Positions 54,544 through 62,882 of a DNA stretch of 64,000 nt are shown piece after piece. Where the stretch lies: the NCBI RefSeq assembly GCF_020215705.1, contig NZ_JAIWNB010000001.1, forward strand, positions 992,001 to 1,056,000, written 5' to 3'. The stretch's first letter is position 1. Each line of letters begins with the position of its first letter. The stretch is from Nonomuraea aurantiaca (lineage in GTDB: Bacteria; Actinomycetota; Actinomycetes; Streptosporangiales; Streptosporangiaceae). Under the pieces are notes generated by a model. That model worked only from the letters and a program-made list of their open reading frames with translations, was not told the DNA's origin and did not search any database. The position numbers and the translations under genes are program-made.

Positions 54544-57486
54544 TCAGCCGGTGAGCTGGGCTTCCAGGCGGTAGCCGTCGACCGTGACATAGACCTGGTC
54601 GCCGGGGCGGGCGTTGAGGCGCATGAGGACCGGTTGGAGCGAGTCGAAGACCGGCTGGTGACCCTGCCAGACCAGGACGATCGCGTTGTCGCCCGGCCCG
54701 GTCACCGACAGGAGGGTGCCGGGGCGCATGCCGAGCTGCGTGGCGTACCCCTCCGGCACCGGGACCGGGCCGCCCCGGAGGTGCTCGTTGGTGACCTCGA
54801 TGCGCTGCCAGCGGCGCGGGTCCGACGACGGGCTCGGCAGCGGCGGCGGTGGGGTGGCGGGAGTGCCCGCGAGCGTGGGGGGCAGCATGCCGGACCGGCC
54901 GCCCGAAAGGGCGGAGAGCGTGGCGAGGGCCGCCGAAGGGTCGATGGCGTTGTTCTCGGCCGAGGGGATGGGCTGACCGCCCCTGTGGTGGTGGCCGTTG
55001 GCTCCGGGGGTACGGCGGGGGAGCGGCTGGGCCGGTGAGGGGGCGGACGCCACCGGGTCCGACGTGTCCGGCAGCGCGTCGAGCCACGCCTTGGCCGAGT
55101 GCGCGCGGATGCCCAGCTCGCTGAGCAGCTCCACCACGTCGGTGTCTGCGGGCTGACTGGCCAGCAGTTGCCTGGTACGGGCCTGCAGGCCGTGGAGGTC
55201 GCCCACCACCAGCCAGCCGTCCTGGAGGCGGCGGTCGGGCATGAGCGTCACGAGCACCCGCCAGAGCGGTGTGCGCAGCGACGGCACCATCACCGGGTGC
55301 GCGGGGTCGGCGCCGATGAGCTGGTCCTGCGTGGCGGCCGCGCCGAGCCACTCCGTCAGCCGGAACATGTGCCCGGTGACCGGCGCCGACTCCGACGAAC
55401 GCAGCCAGTGCAGCACGCGCTCCTCCGCCGTCCGCTGCGCCTGGGAGAGCGCGTCCCGGTCGACGAGCATCTTGTGGGCGAGCGTACGCAGGCTGACGGG
55501 GTCTTCGGCGAACAGGCGGTGTACGGCCACCGCGAGCGCCAGCTTGTCCAGGCTGCGGAACAGGCTGTCGACGACCCGGACCATGGCGTGGTCGGTCTCG
55601 GAGGGCGCGGGCGTCGCCGGGGTGGCGCTACCGACCGGCGGCGGTGTGTCGTACGCGCCGCCGAGGCCCGGAACGCCTGTCACCGGGAGAGAGACGTCGC
55701 CGGTGTGCGTGTCCGCGATCGGGGTGCGGGGCGGGGCGCCCAGGTCGCCTGGGAAGGCGCCTCCGGGATGCGATCCCGCGCCGGTTCCGGCGGATGATCC
55801 GTTGCCTGCGGGTGTTCCGGTGCCCGCGAGCGGCCCGACCGCGGGGAACGAGCCGGTGCCTGTGACGGAGCCGACCGCAGGGAAGGAGCCGGTGCCTGTG
55901 ACGGAGCCGTTGCCCGCGGGCGTTCCGTTGCCCGTGAGCGGTCCGGTGGCGGGGCGTGGTCCGGTGTGGGGCGTTCTGCCGGGGAGGCGGTCGGCGCCCG
56001 GGAGGGAGCCGGGCTGGGAGCCTGGTTGGGCTGTTCCACCAGAACGGTCGGTAGCGGACTGGGGGCTGGGCGGCAACTGGCCGCCGGTGGGCGGCGTACC
56101 GGCCTGAGGGCCGACGGTGGAGTGCGGACCGGTGTGCGGACCAGCGGCGGTCGGGTGTGGGCCTGTGTGCGGACCGGCGGCAGTGGGGTGCGGGCCCGTG
56201 TGCGGGCTGACGGTGGACTGGGGACCGGTGTGCGGGCCGGTGCGCTCGGGGTCGGCGTTGCCGTGGACGTTGACGCCTGTATGCCCGGTTCCCGAAACGC
56301 CCGGAAGGCCGGTGCCTGGAGCGTTGGCGGCCGGGAGGCCGGTGTTCGGGAAGCCGCCGCCCTGCTGCCCGCTGCCCTGCTGACCGCTGCCCTGCTGACC
56401 GGTGCCCTGCTGACCGGTGCCCTGCTGACCGCCGCCCTGCTGGTTGCCGCCCTGCTGGCCGGAACCCGGGGCATTGGTGCCGGGGAAGAGGCCGCCCTGC
56501 CGGTCGGTGCCGGGCGGCGGATTGGCGCCGGGGGAGTTCGTGTCCTGGCGGGCGCCCTGGGGGCCGGACTGAGGTTGCGGAGCGGACAAGGGCTGCCGGC
56601 CGGCCGTCGGCGACTGGGCGCCCTCGTTCTGCGCCGGGAACGAGCCGGTCTGAGAGGGTCCGCCCGGTGCTGGAGACGAGCCGGGCTGGCGGGCGCCCCC
56701 GCCCAGAGCGGCGAAGGAGCCGGTCTGCGGCCCACCTTGACCGGGGAAGGAACCCGACTGCGGGCTTCCCTGGACGGGAAAGGAGCCGGTCTGGCGGGGA
56801 GAGCCGCCGTTGTCCTGGGCGACGGGCAGCGGGCCGGTGTGCGTCGGGCTCTGGCTCGGTCCTCCGTCGCGCTGCCCGGGGACCGTGCCGCGCTGAAGCG
56901 GGCGGGTCACCTCTGGATGGCCCTGCCCCGGTTGTCCCGGCTGCTGGCCCTGTGCCGGCTGGGCGGCGGGCTGGCCCTGGCCGGGATGGACGGGCTGACC
57001 CGGCCGGGTCTGTGCCGGATGACCCTGCGGTGCGGGCTGGGTCGCGGACTGGCCGGGTTCGCGTTGGACCGGGATGCGGCTGAGCACCTCGCGGAACACC
57101 GAGCCGATCACCACTTCAGGCGTGGCCGACGGCGTGCCCAGGTCGCCGGGCGACAGGCGGCGCAACCGCTGCCAGCCTCCCAGACCGGTGATCGCCGTCC
57201 TGGTGGCCTCCGGCCAGCCGGGCAGCGCCGGGTCGATGGGGTGCACGGTCAGCGCGGGCAGCACGTCCGAGAGCGCCAGGTGGTCCCAGCGGGCCGAGGC
57301 CAGCAGGGCGAGCCGGTCGCAGATCCAGTCGAGTCCGGTCGTGCCGAGCGCCCTCGACAGGGCGACGGACGACCACCACCCGGCGGGCAGGCGCGGATCG
57401 CCCAGCGCCTCCGCGACTTGCTGGGGACGGCTCCAGCGCAAGGCAGGGACCAGGTCGCTCAGGCAGATCGATGACTCGACTTCCAT
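54544..57486 (-). CDS. Large protein with sigma-region-4-like domain and long disordered repeat linker
   Basis: The 980-aa protein has a folded N-terminal region (about 1-145), a 480-residue low-complexity part rich in Gly, Gln, Pro, Thr and Ser (about 145-625), and a C-terminal half. That half includes DSLFRSLDKLALAVAVHRLF and DPVSLRTLAHKMLVDRDALS, which resemble sigma region 3/4 or a nucleic-acid-binding HTH. A beta-rich end (GYATQLGMRPGTLLSVTGPG, then ARPGDQVYVTVDG) looks like an AbrB/double-psi fold. No transmembrane helix is seen. It is probably a DNA-binding or transcription-associated protein. I cannot name a family. Confidence 0.7.
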   Translation of the reverse strand: MEVESSICLSDLVPALRWSRPQQVAEALGDPRLPAGWWSSVALSRALGTTGLDWICDRLALLASARWDHLALSDVLPALTVHPIDPALPGWPEATRTAITGLGGWQRLRRLSPGDLGTPSATPEVVIGSVFREVLSRIPVQREPGQSATQPAPQGHPAQTRPGQPVHPGQGQPAAQPAQGQQPGQPGQGHPEVTRPLQRGTVPGQRDGGPSQSPTHTGPLPVAQDNGGSPRQTGSFPVQGSPQSGSFPGQGGPQTGSFAALGGGARQPGSSPAPGGPSQTGSFPAQNEGAQSPTAGRQPLSAPQPQSGPQGARQDTNSPGANPPPGTDRQGGLFPGTNAPGSGQQGGNQQGGGQQGTGQQGTGQQGSGQQGSGQQGGGFPNTGLPAANAPGTGLPGVSGTGHTGVNVHGNADPERTGPHTGPQSTVSPHTGPHPTAAGPHTGPHPTAAGPHTGPHSTVGPQAGTPPTGGQLPPSPQSATDRSGGTAQPGSQPGSLPGADRLPGRTPHTGPRPATGPLTGNGTPAGNGSVTGTGSFPAVGSVTGTGSFPAVGPLAGTGTPAGNGSSAGTGAGSHPGGAFPGDLGAPPRTPIADTHTGDVSLPVTGVPGLGGAYDTPPPVGSATPATPAPSETDHAMVRVVDSLFRSLDKLALAVAVHRLFAEDPVSLRTLAHKMLVDRDALSQAQRTAEERVLHWLRSSESAPVTGHMFRLTEWLGAAATQDQLIGADPAHPVMVPSLRTPLWRVLVTLMPDRRLQDGWLVVGDLHGLQARTRQLLASQPADTDVVELLSELGIRAHSAKAWLDALPDTSDPVASAPSPAQPLPRRTPGANGHHHRGGQPIPSAENNAIDPSAALATLSALSGGRSGMLPPTLAGTPATPPPPLPSPSSDPRRWQRIEVTNEHLRGGPVPVPEGYATQLGMRPGTLLSVTGPGDNAIVLVWQGHQPVFDSLQPVLMRLNARPGDQVYVTVDGYRLEAQLTG
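55830..56470 (-). repeat. Several tandem repeat blocks in the 980-aa gene
   Basis: A 15-bp unit (CCCTGCTGACCGGTG-like, giving GQQGT) runs about five times near 56375-56455. A 33-36-bp unit (AAGPHTGPHPT) repeats three times near 56120-56215, and a 36-bp unit (VTGTGSFPAVGS) near 55840-55900. All keep the frame. Confidence 0.85.
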
Positions 57487-57569
57487 CGGCGGACCTTATC
57501 CTCCCCAGTGAGCCGCGTGATGCCACTCAATACGCATGTGGTTCTTGGTGCAGCCTACGCGGCAAGCTA

Positions 57570-58499
57570 TCAATCGGTGTGAATAGGGTAAAGAAGGTTC
57601 AGCTCCAAACCGTACCGTGGCCGACCGCCCACCAGGGCCACGCACTCGGCTCCGGCCCGGCATCCGGCGTCCAAAGACTGCCCTTCACCGGCGCCGTTCA
57701 ACCTCGCTGTGAGATATCCCGCAGCGAACGCATCGCCCGCCCCCGTCGAGTCCACGACCTCGGCTGGAACCCCCGCTGTCACTGCCGTCACGGTGCCCTC
57801 CGTGGCCGCCAGAGCGCCCTGGGGTCCCAGCTTGACGATCGCGGTGCCGTACCTCTCGCTGAGAAGTTCGGCGGCTCGCTCGGGCGTCCGTGCTCCGGCG
57901 AGCAGGAGGGCCTCGTCCCGGTTGGGGATGATGAGATGGGCGGGGGCGGATTCGCGCAGGAAGCGATCGACGCCGAACTCACGCAGGAAGCCGGTCGATG
58001 CGGGATCCATGCTGACGGTCACCCCGGCGGCGCGGGCCTCGGCCATGGCGAGCCTGGCCAGCGCCAGCCCCGCCTCCGCGAAGAGCGTGTAGCCGGACAG
58101 GTGCAGGCGGCCCACGCCGTCGAGCAGCGAGCCGTCCCAGTCCTCGGCGGAGATCCGGCCGCCCGCGCCCCGGTTGGTGAGGAACGAGCGTTCGCCGGTC
58201 CGGTCCACCATGGCGATCACGATCGCCGTGGGATGGTCCGGGTCGACGCGTACGTGCGGGCGTACCCCGGTCTTGCGCAGTTCGGCGGTGTGCCACTCGC
58301 TGCTGTCGTAGCCGAGCCGGGCCAGCAGCCGTACGTCGGCGCCCAGGTGGGCGGCCCAGGAGGCGGTGTTCGCGCCAGAGCCGCCGGGACGGAGCACGAT
58401 GTCGGCGGCCGTGTCGGTGCCCGACATGACCGGAGTGTCGTGCAGGGCCACCACATCGGTGACGACGTCGCCGATGACGAGGAGGCCGCCGCCGCTCAC
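57570..58499 (-). CDS. psuK: PfkB-family carbohydrate kinase, pseudouridine kinase type
   Basis: The 309-aa protein has LRPGGSGANTASWAAHLGAD (N-terminal PfkB motif) and VDSTGAGDAFAAGY (C-terminal motif with the catalytic Asp). It overlaps psuG by 4 bp (GTGA), so the pair phosphorylates pseudouridine and cleaves pseudouridine 5'-phosphate to uracil and ribose 5-phosphate. The start is the GTG at 58499. Confidence 0.88.
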   Translation of the reverse strand: MSGGGLLVIGDVVTDVVALHDTPVMSGTDTAADIVLRPGGSGANTASWAAHLGADVRLLARLGYDSSEWHTAELRKTGVRPHVRVDPDHPTAIVIAMVDRTGERSFLTNRGAGGRISAEDWDGSLLDGVGRLHLSGYTLFAEAGLALARLAMAEARAAGVTVSMDPASTGFLREFGVDRFLRESAPAHLIIPNRDEALLLAGARTPERAAELLSERYGTAIVKLGPQGALAATEGTVTAVTAGVPAEVVDSTGAGDAFAAGYLTARLNGAGEGQSLDAGCRAGAECVALVGGRPRYGLELNLLYPIHTD

Positions 58500-59422
58500 G
58501 CCCGTGACCAGGCGAGCGCGATCTGGGCCGCGAGGGCGACGTTGCCGCGGACCGCGGCCAGGTTCGCCTCAAGGGAGGCGCCGCCGGTGCCGCGTACCAG
58601 GTAGCCGAGCAGGAACGGGGTGATCTTCTGCCCGCTCACGCCCTCGTGGTCGGCGGCGGCCAGCGCCTCGCTCAGCACGCGGTCGTGCAGCGCCGGATCG
58701 AGTTGCTGGTCCACCGGGATGGGGCTGGCGACGATCAGCGCGGTCTCCTGCCCGCCGAAGGCGTCCTGTCCGCGCATGATGGCCGCGGCCTCGTCGGCCG
58801 ACTCGATCCGCCAGTCGATCGGCTCGCCGGAGGAGTGCAGGTAGAAGCCGGGGAAGGTGTCCGTACGGTATCCCGCCACGGTCACGCCGCGCGTCTCGAG
58901 GCGCTGGAGGGTCGAGGGCACGTCCAGGATCGACTTGACCCCGGCGCACACGACGGTGATGCGGGTACGCGCGAGCGTGTCGAGGTCGGCCGACTCGTCC
59001 TGCGCCTGGGTCCAGCCCCGGTGCACGCCGCCGAGCCCGCCGGTGGCGAAGATCCGGATGCCCGCGCGGGCGGCCAGGAACGACGTGGCCGACACGGTCG
59101 TCGCGCCGCTCGCCTTCAGCGCCGCCGCCACCGGCAGGTCGCGCTGGCCCAGCTTGCGCAGGCCCGACTCGGTCGCGACGCGTTCGAGCTCCACCTCGTC
59201 CAGGCCGACGCGGGCGACGCCGTCGAGCACCGCGATCGTGGCCGGTACGGCACCCGCCGCCCTGACGATGTCCTCCAGCTCCCGGGCGACCGCCAGATTG
59301 CGCGGCTGCGGCAGGCCGTGCGAGATGATCGTGGACTCCAGGGCCACGACCGGAGCGCCGGTGGCAAGGGCTTCGGCGACCTCGTCGGAGGGCCGGAGGA
59401 TGGGGTCGGCGGCGCGGCGCAT
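58496..59422 (-). CDS. psuG: Pseudouridine-5'-phosphate glycosidase
   Basis: The 308-aa protein has ALESTIISHGLPQP (Glu29), SATSFLAARAGIRIFATGGLGGVHRG and VVCAGVKSILDVPSTLQRLET, where Lys163 corresponds to the Schiff-base Lys of the family. It cleaves the C-C glycosidic bond of pseudouridine 5'-phosphate. ATG 59422 has AAGGAG 12 nt upstream, which is a long spacing. It is first in the psu operon. Confidence 0.94.
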   Translation of the reverse strand: MRRAADPILRPSDEVAEALATGAPVVALESTIISHGLPQPRNLAVARELEDIVRAAGAVPATIAVLDGVARVGLDEVELERVATESGLRKLGQRDLPVAAALKASGATTVSATSFLAARAGIRIFATGGLGGVHRGWTQAQDESADLDTLARTRITVVCAGVKSILDVPSTLQRLETRGVTVAGYRTDTFPGFYLHSSGEPIDWRIESADEAAAIMRGQDAFGGQETALIVASPIPVDQQLDPALHDRVLSEALAAADHEGVSGQKITPFLLGYLVRGTGGASLEANLAAVRGNVALAAQIALAWSRA

Positions 59423-59434
59423 GTGGGTTTCGTA

Positions 59435-59507
59435 CTCCTTCGTAGAACGGCTTGGTGGAACGGTCTATTTTACGAAGTTTGTTCCGGATAAGCACGTTAC
59501 GAAGGAG
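59435..59507. promoter_or_regulatory. Inverted repeats upstream of psuG
   Basis: CTCCTTCGTA (59435-59444) and TACGAAGGAG (59498-59507) are a perfect 10-bp inverted pair, and TACGAAG recurs at 59471-59477. TAAAAT on the minus strand between them is -10-like. The first arm overlaps the psuG Shine-Dalgarno. Two or three bound regulators are possible. Confidence 0.45.
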
Positions 59508-59522
59508 GGCGTCCGCCGGTGA

Positions 59523-60536
59523 TCACACGAGCAGCATGACACCCGCGAGCGAGATGGCCCCGATCATGCCGGTGGCGATGGCGCCGAGCAGCAGCACGCG
59601 CCCGCCCTTGATCAGCGCGCGGGCGTCGATCCCCGTACCGAGGCCGAACAGGGCCGCGGCCATGAGGACGTTCGTGACCTGGGGGATCGCGGTGGTCACG
59701 GCCGCGGGGACCAGGCCGCTGCTGCGGAGCGCGACCATCGCCAGGAAACCGGCCACGAACAGCGGGATGACCGGCGGGCGCTTGGACCGGCCGGGGGAGT
59801 CAACGCGGTGGCGGTACGAGGTCAGGGCGACGATCGGGGCGAGCAGGATGACGCGGCCCAGCTTGACCGTGACGGCGGTGGCCAGCACGCCCGAGGCGGC
59901 CCCGATCGCGGCCACCTGGGCCACCTCGTGCACCGCCGCCCCGGCCCACACCCCCAGCTGCGTCGCCGACAGCCCGAGCCAGGACGCCGCCAGCGGCACC
60001 ACGGCGATGGCGGCGGTGCCGTACAGGACCACCACGCTGAGCGCACCGGCCGCGTCCTCGTCGGAGGAGCCGTCGGTACTTTCCCGCATGGCCGCGATCG
60101 CGGCGGCTCCGCAGATCGACACGCCGGTGGCGACCAGCAGCGACGTGCCCGGCGTGAGGCCGAGGCGGCGGCCGATCAGCGGAGTGACGGTGAACGTGAC
60201 GCCGGTCGCCACCACCACGACGGCCACCGTCCGCCAGCCCAGCGCCAGCACCTGCGGCACCGCGATCTGCAGGCCGAGCAGCACGATCGCGATGCGCAGC
60301 ACCCGCTTGGCCACGAACCGCAGACCGGGCTTGAGCCGCTCGCCGACGCCCACCAGGTTCGCCAGGGCCGCGCCCGACACCACGGCGACGGCCGCGGGGC
60401 TGAGCACGGGCACGAACCGGTTCACGACCAGCGCGAACACCACCGCCAGCGCCGCCGCGCCGACCCCAGGCAGACGATCGTCGCGCAGACGATCAACAGG
60501 CGGACGATCTTGCGGCACACGCGCGGTGGAGTACAT
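59523..60536 (-). CDS. YeiH/UPF0324-family putative sulfate exporter
   Basis: The 337-aa protein has about 10 transmembrane helices. VATGVSICGAAAIAAMRESTDG and AGAAVHEVAQVAAIGAASG are the conserved YeiH re-entrant motifs. Members are annotated as putative sulfate or organosulfonate exporters, based on limited evidence. ATG 60536 has GGGA 4 nt upstream. It is divergent from a LysR gene, the usual arrangement for this family. Confidence 0.88.
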   Translation of the reverse strand: MYSTARVPQDRPPVDRLRDDRLPGVGAAALAVVFALVVNRFVPVLSPAAVAVVSGAALANLVGVGERLKPGLRFVAKRVLRIAIVLLGLQIAVPQVLALGWRTVAVVVVATGVTFTVTPLIGRRLGLTPGTSLLVATGVSICGAAAIAAMRESTDGSSDEDAAGALSVVVLYGTAAIAVVPLAASWLGLSATQLGVWAGAAVHEVAQVAAIGAASGVLATAVTVKLGRVILLAPIVALTSYRHRVDSPGRSKRPPVIPLFVAGFLAMVALRSSGLVPAAVTTAIPQVTNVLMAAALFGLGTGIDARALIKGGRVLLLGAIATGMIGAISLAGVMLLV

Positions 60537-60592
60537 GATCCCAGTCTTCTGAGCGCCGAGAGGGCTCGGTAGCCACGCGTTGCCTGGTAGGT

Positions 60593-60609
60593 CATAGCCT
60601 TGGGCTATG
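60593..60609. promoter_or_regulatory. LysR autoregulatory palindrome
   Basis: CATAGCC (60593-60599), TTG, GGCTATG (60603-60609) form a perfect 7-bp palindrome that includes the LysR ATG. TAGCCT (60595-60600) ends 6 nt before the ATG, a leaderless -10 position. LysR binding would therefore hit both -10 and start. Confidence 0.65.
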
Positions 60610-61497
60610 AGTACGCTGCCGGATCTCGACTCGCTCAAGCTCCTGGTCGACGTGGGCGAGCTGGGCAGCCTCGGGCAGGCGGCCAAGGTCGCGGGCATCG
60701 CCCAGCCGTCGGCCAGCAAGCGGATCGCGCACCTGGAGCGCCGGCTGGGCCTGCCGCTGCTGGAGCGTACGCCGCGCGGGTCCACGCTGACCGCCGAGGG
60801 CAAGATGGTGGCGGGCTGGGCCGCGCAGGTGCTGGCCGCCGCCCACGAGCTGATGCGCGCCGCCCAGGCGGTACGGCACAGCGAGGCGGCTCATCTGCGG
60901 GTGGCGGCGAGCATGACGGTGGCCGAGTACCTGGTGCCGCGCTGGCTGGGCGAGCTGCAGAACCGGGAGCCTGACGTCCAGGTCGGCCTCGACGTGGTGA
61001 ACTCCGCCGACGTCGCCGCCCGGGTCCTGGCCGAGGAGGTGGAGCTGGGCTTCGTCGAGGGGCCGAGCGTGCCCGAGGGGCTGGCCAGCCGGGTGGTGGG
61101 CACCGACCGGCTGGTGGTCGTGGTGGCGCCGGGGCACGCCTGGGCGCGGCGCCGTACCGCGCTGATGGGGGCGGAGCTGGCCGCCACCCCGCTCGTCGTC
61201 CGCGAACCCGGCTCGGGCACGCGGGAGACGCTGGACGTGGCGTTCAGGAGCCTGCACCGGGCCAGCCCGCGACTGGAGCTGGGCTCGAACTCGGCCGTCA
61301 AGGGCGCCGCCCAGGCCGGGGCGGCGCCCGCGGTGCTCAGCGGGTACGCCGTGGAGGCGGAGGTGGCCACGGGCCGGCTGGTGGAGGTGCCGCTGGCCGG
61401 GATCAACCTGGTCAGGAGCCTGCGCGCGGTGTGGCGCCGCGGCCGCTCACTCGCCGCCCCGGCCGCCACCCTCCTGGCGATCGCCAGCCGTCCATAA
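60607..61497 (+). CDS. LysR-family transcriptional regulator
   Basis: The 296-aa protein has an N-terminal winged HTH (LKLLVDVGELGSLGQAAKVA, then AQPSASKRIAHLERRLGLPLLER, residues about 8-62) and a substrate-binding domain (about 95-290). It is divergent from the YeiH-type exporter, which it probably controls. The palindrome over its start supports autoregulation. Confidence 0.93.
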   Translation: MSTLPDLDSLKLLVDVGELGSLGQAAKVAGIAQPSASKRIAHLERRLGLPLLERTPRGSTLTAEGKMVAGWAAQVLAAAHELMRAAQAVRHSEAAHLRVAASMTVAEYLVPRWLGELQNREPDVQVGLDVVNSADVAARVLAEEVELGFVEGPSVPEGLASRVVGTDRLVVVVAPGHAWARRRTALMGAELAATPLVVREPGSGTRETLDVAFRSLHRASPRLELGSNSAVKGAAQAGAAPAVLSGYAVEAEVATGRLVEVPLAGINLVRSLRAVWRRGRSLAAPAATLLAIASRP

Positions 61498-61527
61498 TCA
61501 ACGCGCTTCACCAGAAAGGGCCCATCC

Positions 61528-62379
61528 ATGATCAGCCAGTCCAGCGCGAGGATCGCCGTGACCGGCGCCACCGGCCGCCTCGGCGGGCGCGTCGTCCGGC
61601 GGCTCGCCGCCGCCGGTATCCCGCAGACCATGGTGGTACGCGACCTGGACCGCGCCCCGCAGCTGGCGGGCGCCACCGCAGTCCGCGGCGGTTTCGGTGA
61701 CCGCGACGCCGTCCTGCGGGCACTGCACGGCGTCGACCGGGTCCTGATGGTGTCGGCCTCGGAAACCCCCGAACGCCTCCAGCAGCACCGCACCTTCGTC
61801 GACGCCGCTGCCGAGGCCGGGGTCACCCACCTCGTCTACATCTCGTTCTACGGCGCCGCCCCCGATGCCACGTTCACCCTGGCCCGCGACCACTGGGCCA
61901 CCGAACAGCACATCCGCGCCAGTGGCCTGGCCTTCACCTTCCTGCGCGACAACCTCTACGCCGACTTCACGCCGGCCCTGGTCGGCGACGACGACGTCAT
62001 CCGCGGTCCGGGCGGACAGGGGCGAGCCGCGGTCGTCGCGCAGGATGACATCGCCGACGCCGCCACCACTGTGCTGCTCCATGCCCCTGAGCACGCCGGA
62101 GCCACCTACGACCTGACCGGCCCGCAACCGCTCACCCTCGCCGACGTCGCCGCGATCCTGTCGCGGGCCACAGGGCGCGCCATCACGTACCACCCCGAGA
62201 GCGTGGAAGAGGCCTACCGGTCCCGCGCCTCCTACGGAGCCCCGGACTGGCAGCTCGACGCCTGGGTCTCCACCTACACCGCCATCGCCAACGGCGAGCT
62301 CGACGCGGTCAGTGACGCCATCCCTCGCCTGACCGGCCACCACGCGACCCCACTGGCCGACGTCGTCTCACGGACCTAG
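61528..62379 (+). CDS. NmrA-like NAD(P)-binding reductase (QOR2-like)
   Basis: The 283-aa protein has the Rossmann start IAVTGATGRLGGRVVRRLAA, then MVVRDLDRAPQL, GGFGDRDAVLRALHGVDRVLMVS and VYISFYGAAP. It is an atypical SDR of the NmrA/quinone oxidoreductase 2 type, binding NADPH, and possibly a redox sensor. AAGGG precedes the ATG. Its TAG stop overlaps that of the convergent Nudix gene (CTAG). Confidence 0.9.
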   Translation: MISQSSARIAVTGATGRLGGRVVRRLAAAGIPQTMVVRDLDRAPQLAGATAVRGGFGDRDAVLRALHGVDRVLMVSASETPERLQQHRTFVDAAAEAGVTHLVYISFYGAAPDATFTLARDHWATEQHIRASGLAFTFLRDNLYADFTPALVGDDDVIRGPGGQGRAAVVAQDDIADAATTVLLHAPEHAGATYDLTGPQPLTLADVAAILSRATGRAITYHPESVEEAYRSRASYGAPDWQLDAWVSTYTAIANGELDAVSDAIPRLTGHHATPLADVVSRT

Positions 62380-62840
62380 AGCTTGCGCATGGTACGGAGG
62401 ATCCACGGCGGGCAGTTCGGGTCCTCCTCCGCCTCCGCGAGCGTGAGCCAGACCAGCCCGGCCACCTCATCGGCCGCGGCGGCGAAGGGGCGGGCGTCGG
62501 CGGGCAGCGATCCCGAGAACACCACGTTGATCACCGGGTCGCCGTCGTCGGTCACGAAGAACGCGCTCTCCACGTAGGAGAGCCCGACTCCGGTGATGTC
62601 GACGCCGACCTCCTCGGCGACCTCCCGGCGGGCGGTCTCCTCCAGGACGGCCGCGCCGATGCCGTCGCCCTCGACCTTGCCGCCGATGCCGCTGAGGACG
62701 CCCGGCGCGTGAGCCTCCCCCTCCCCGCGCTTGATGAGCAGCCAGCGGCCGTCTCGTTCTCGTTGGAGGAAGATCTCGACATTCACCACGTAGGCCGGGC
62801 GTCCGCCTCTGGTGACGCAGGCCGGGTGCTCACTCGTCAT
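62376..62840 (-). CDS. Nudix hydrolase with a stretched Nudix box
   Basis: The 154-aa protein has a recognisable Nudix fold. Its box reads GGKVE, 14 residues, then REVAEEVGV, where about 10 are usual. The Glu of the canonical Gx5Ex7 spacing is therefore displaced or lost, although the metal-binding EE is intact. ATG 62840 has TAGAGT 7 nt upstream. Substrate is unknown. Confidence 0.85.
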   Translation of the reverse strand: MTSEHPACVTRGGRPAYVVNVEIFLQRERDGRWLLIKRGEGEAHAPGVLSGIGGKVEGDGIGAAVLEETARREVAEEVGVDITGVGLSYVESAFFVTDDGDPVINVVFSGSLPADARPFAAAADEVAGLVWLTLAEAEEDPNCPPWILRTMRKL

Positions 62841-62870
62841 GCCCCGGACTCTACGAGAGCGATCACTAGG

Positions 62871-62882
62871 TATGGTGCCGGT
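62871..62882 (+). promoter_or_regulatory. Leaderless -10 box for the FAD oxidoreductase
   Basis: TATGGT (62871-62876) ends 6 nt before ATG 62883, and there is no Shine-Dalgarno. The 42-bp gap also serves the divergent Nudix gene. Confidence 0.45.
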
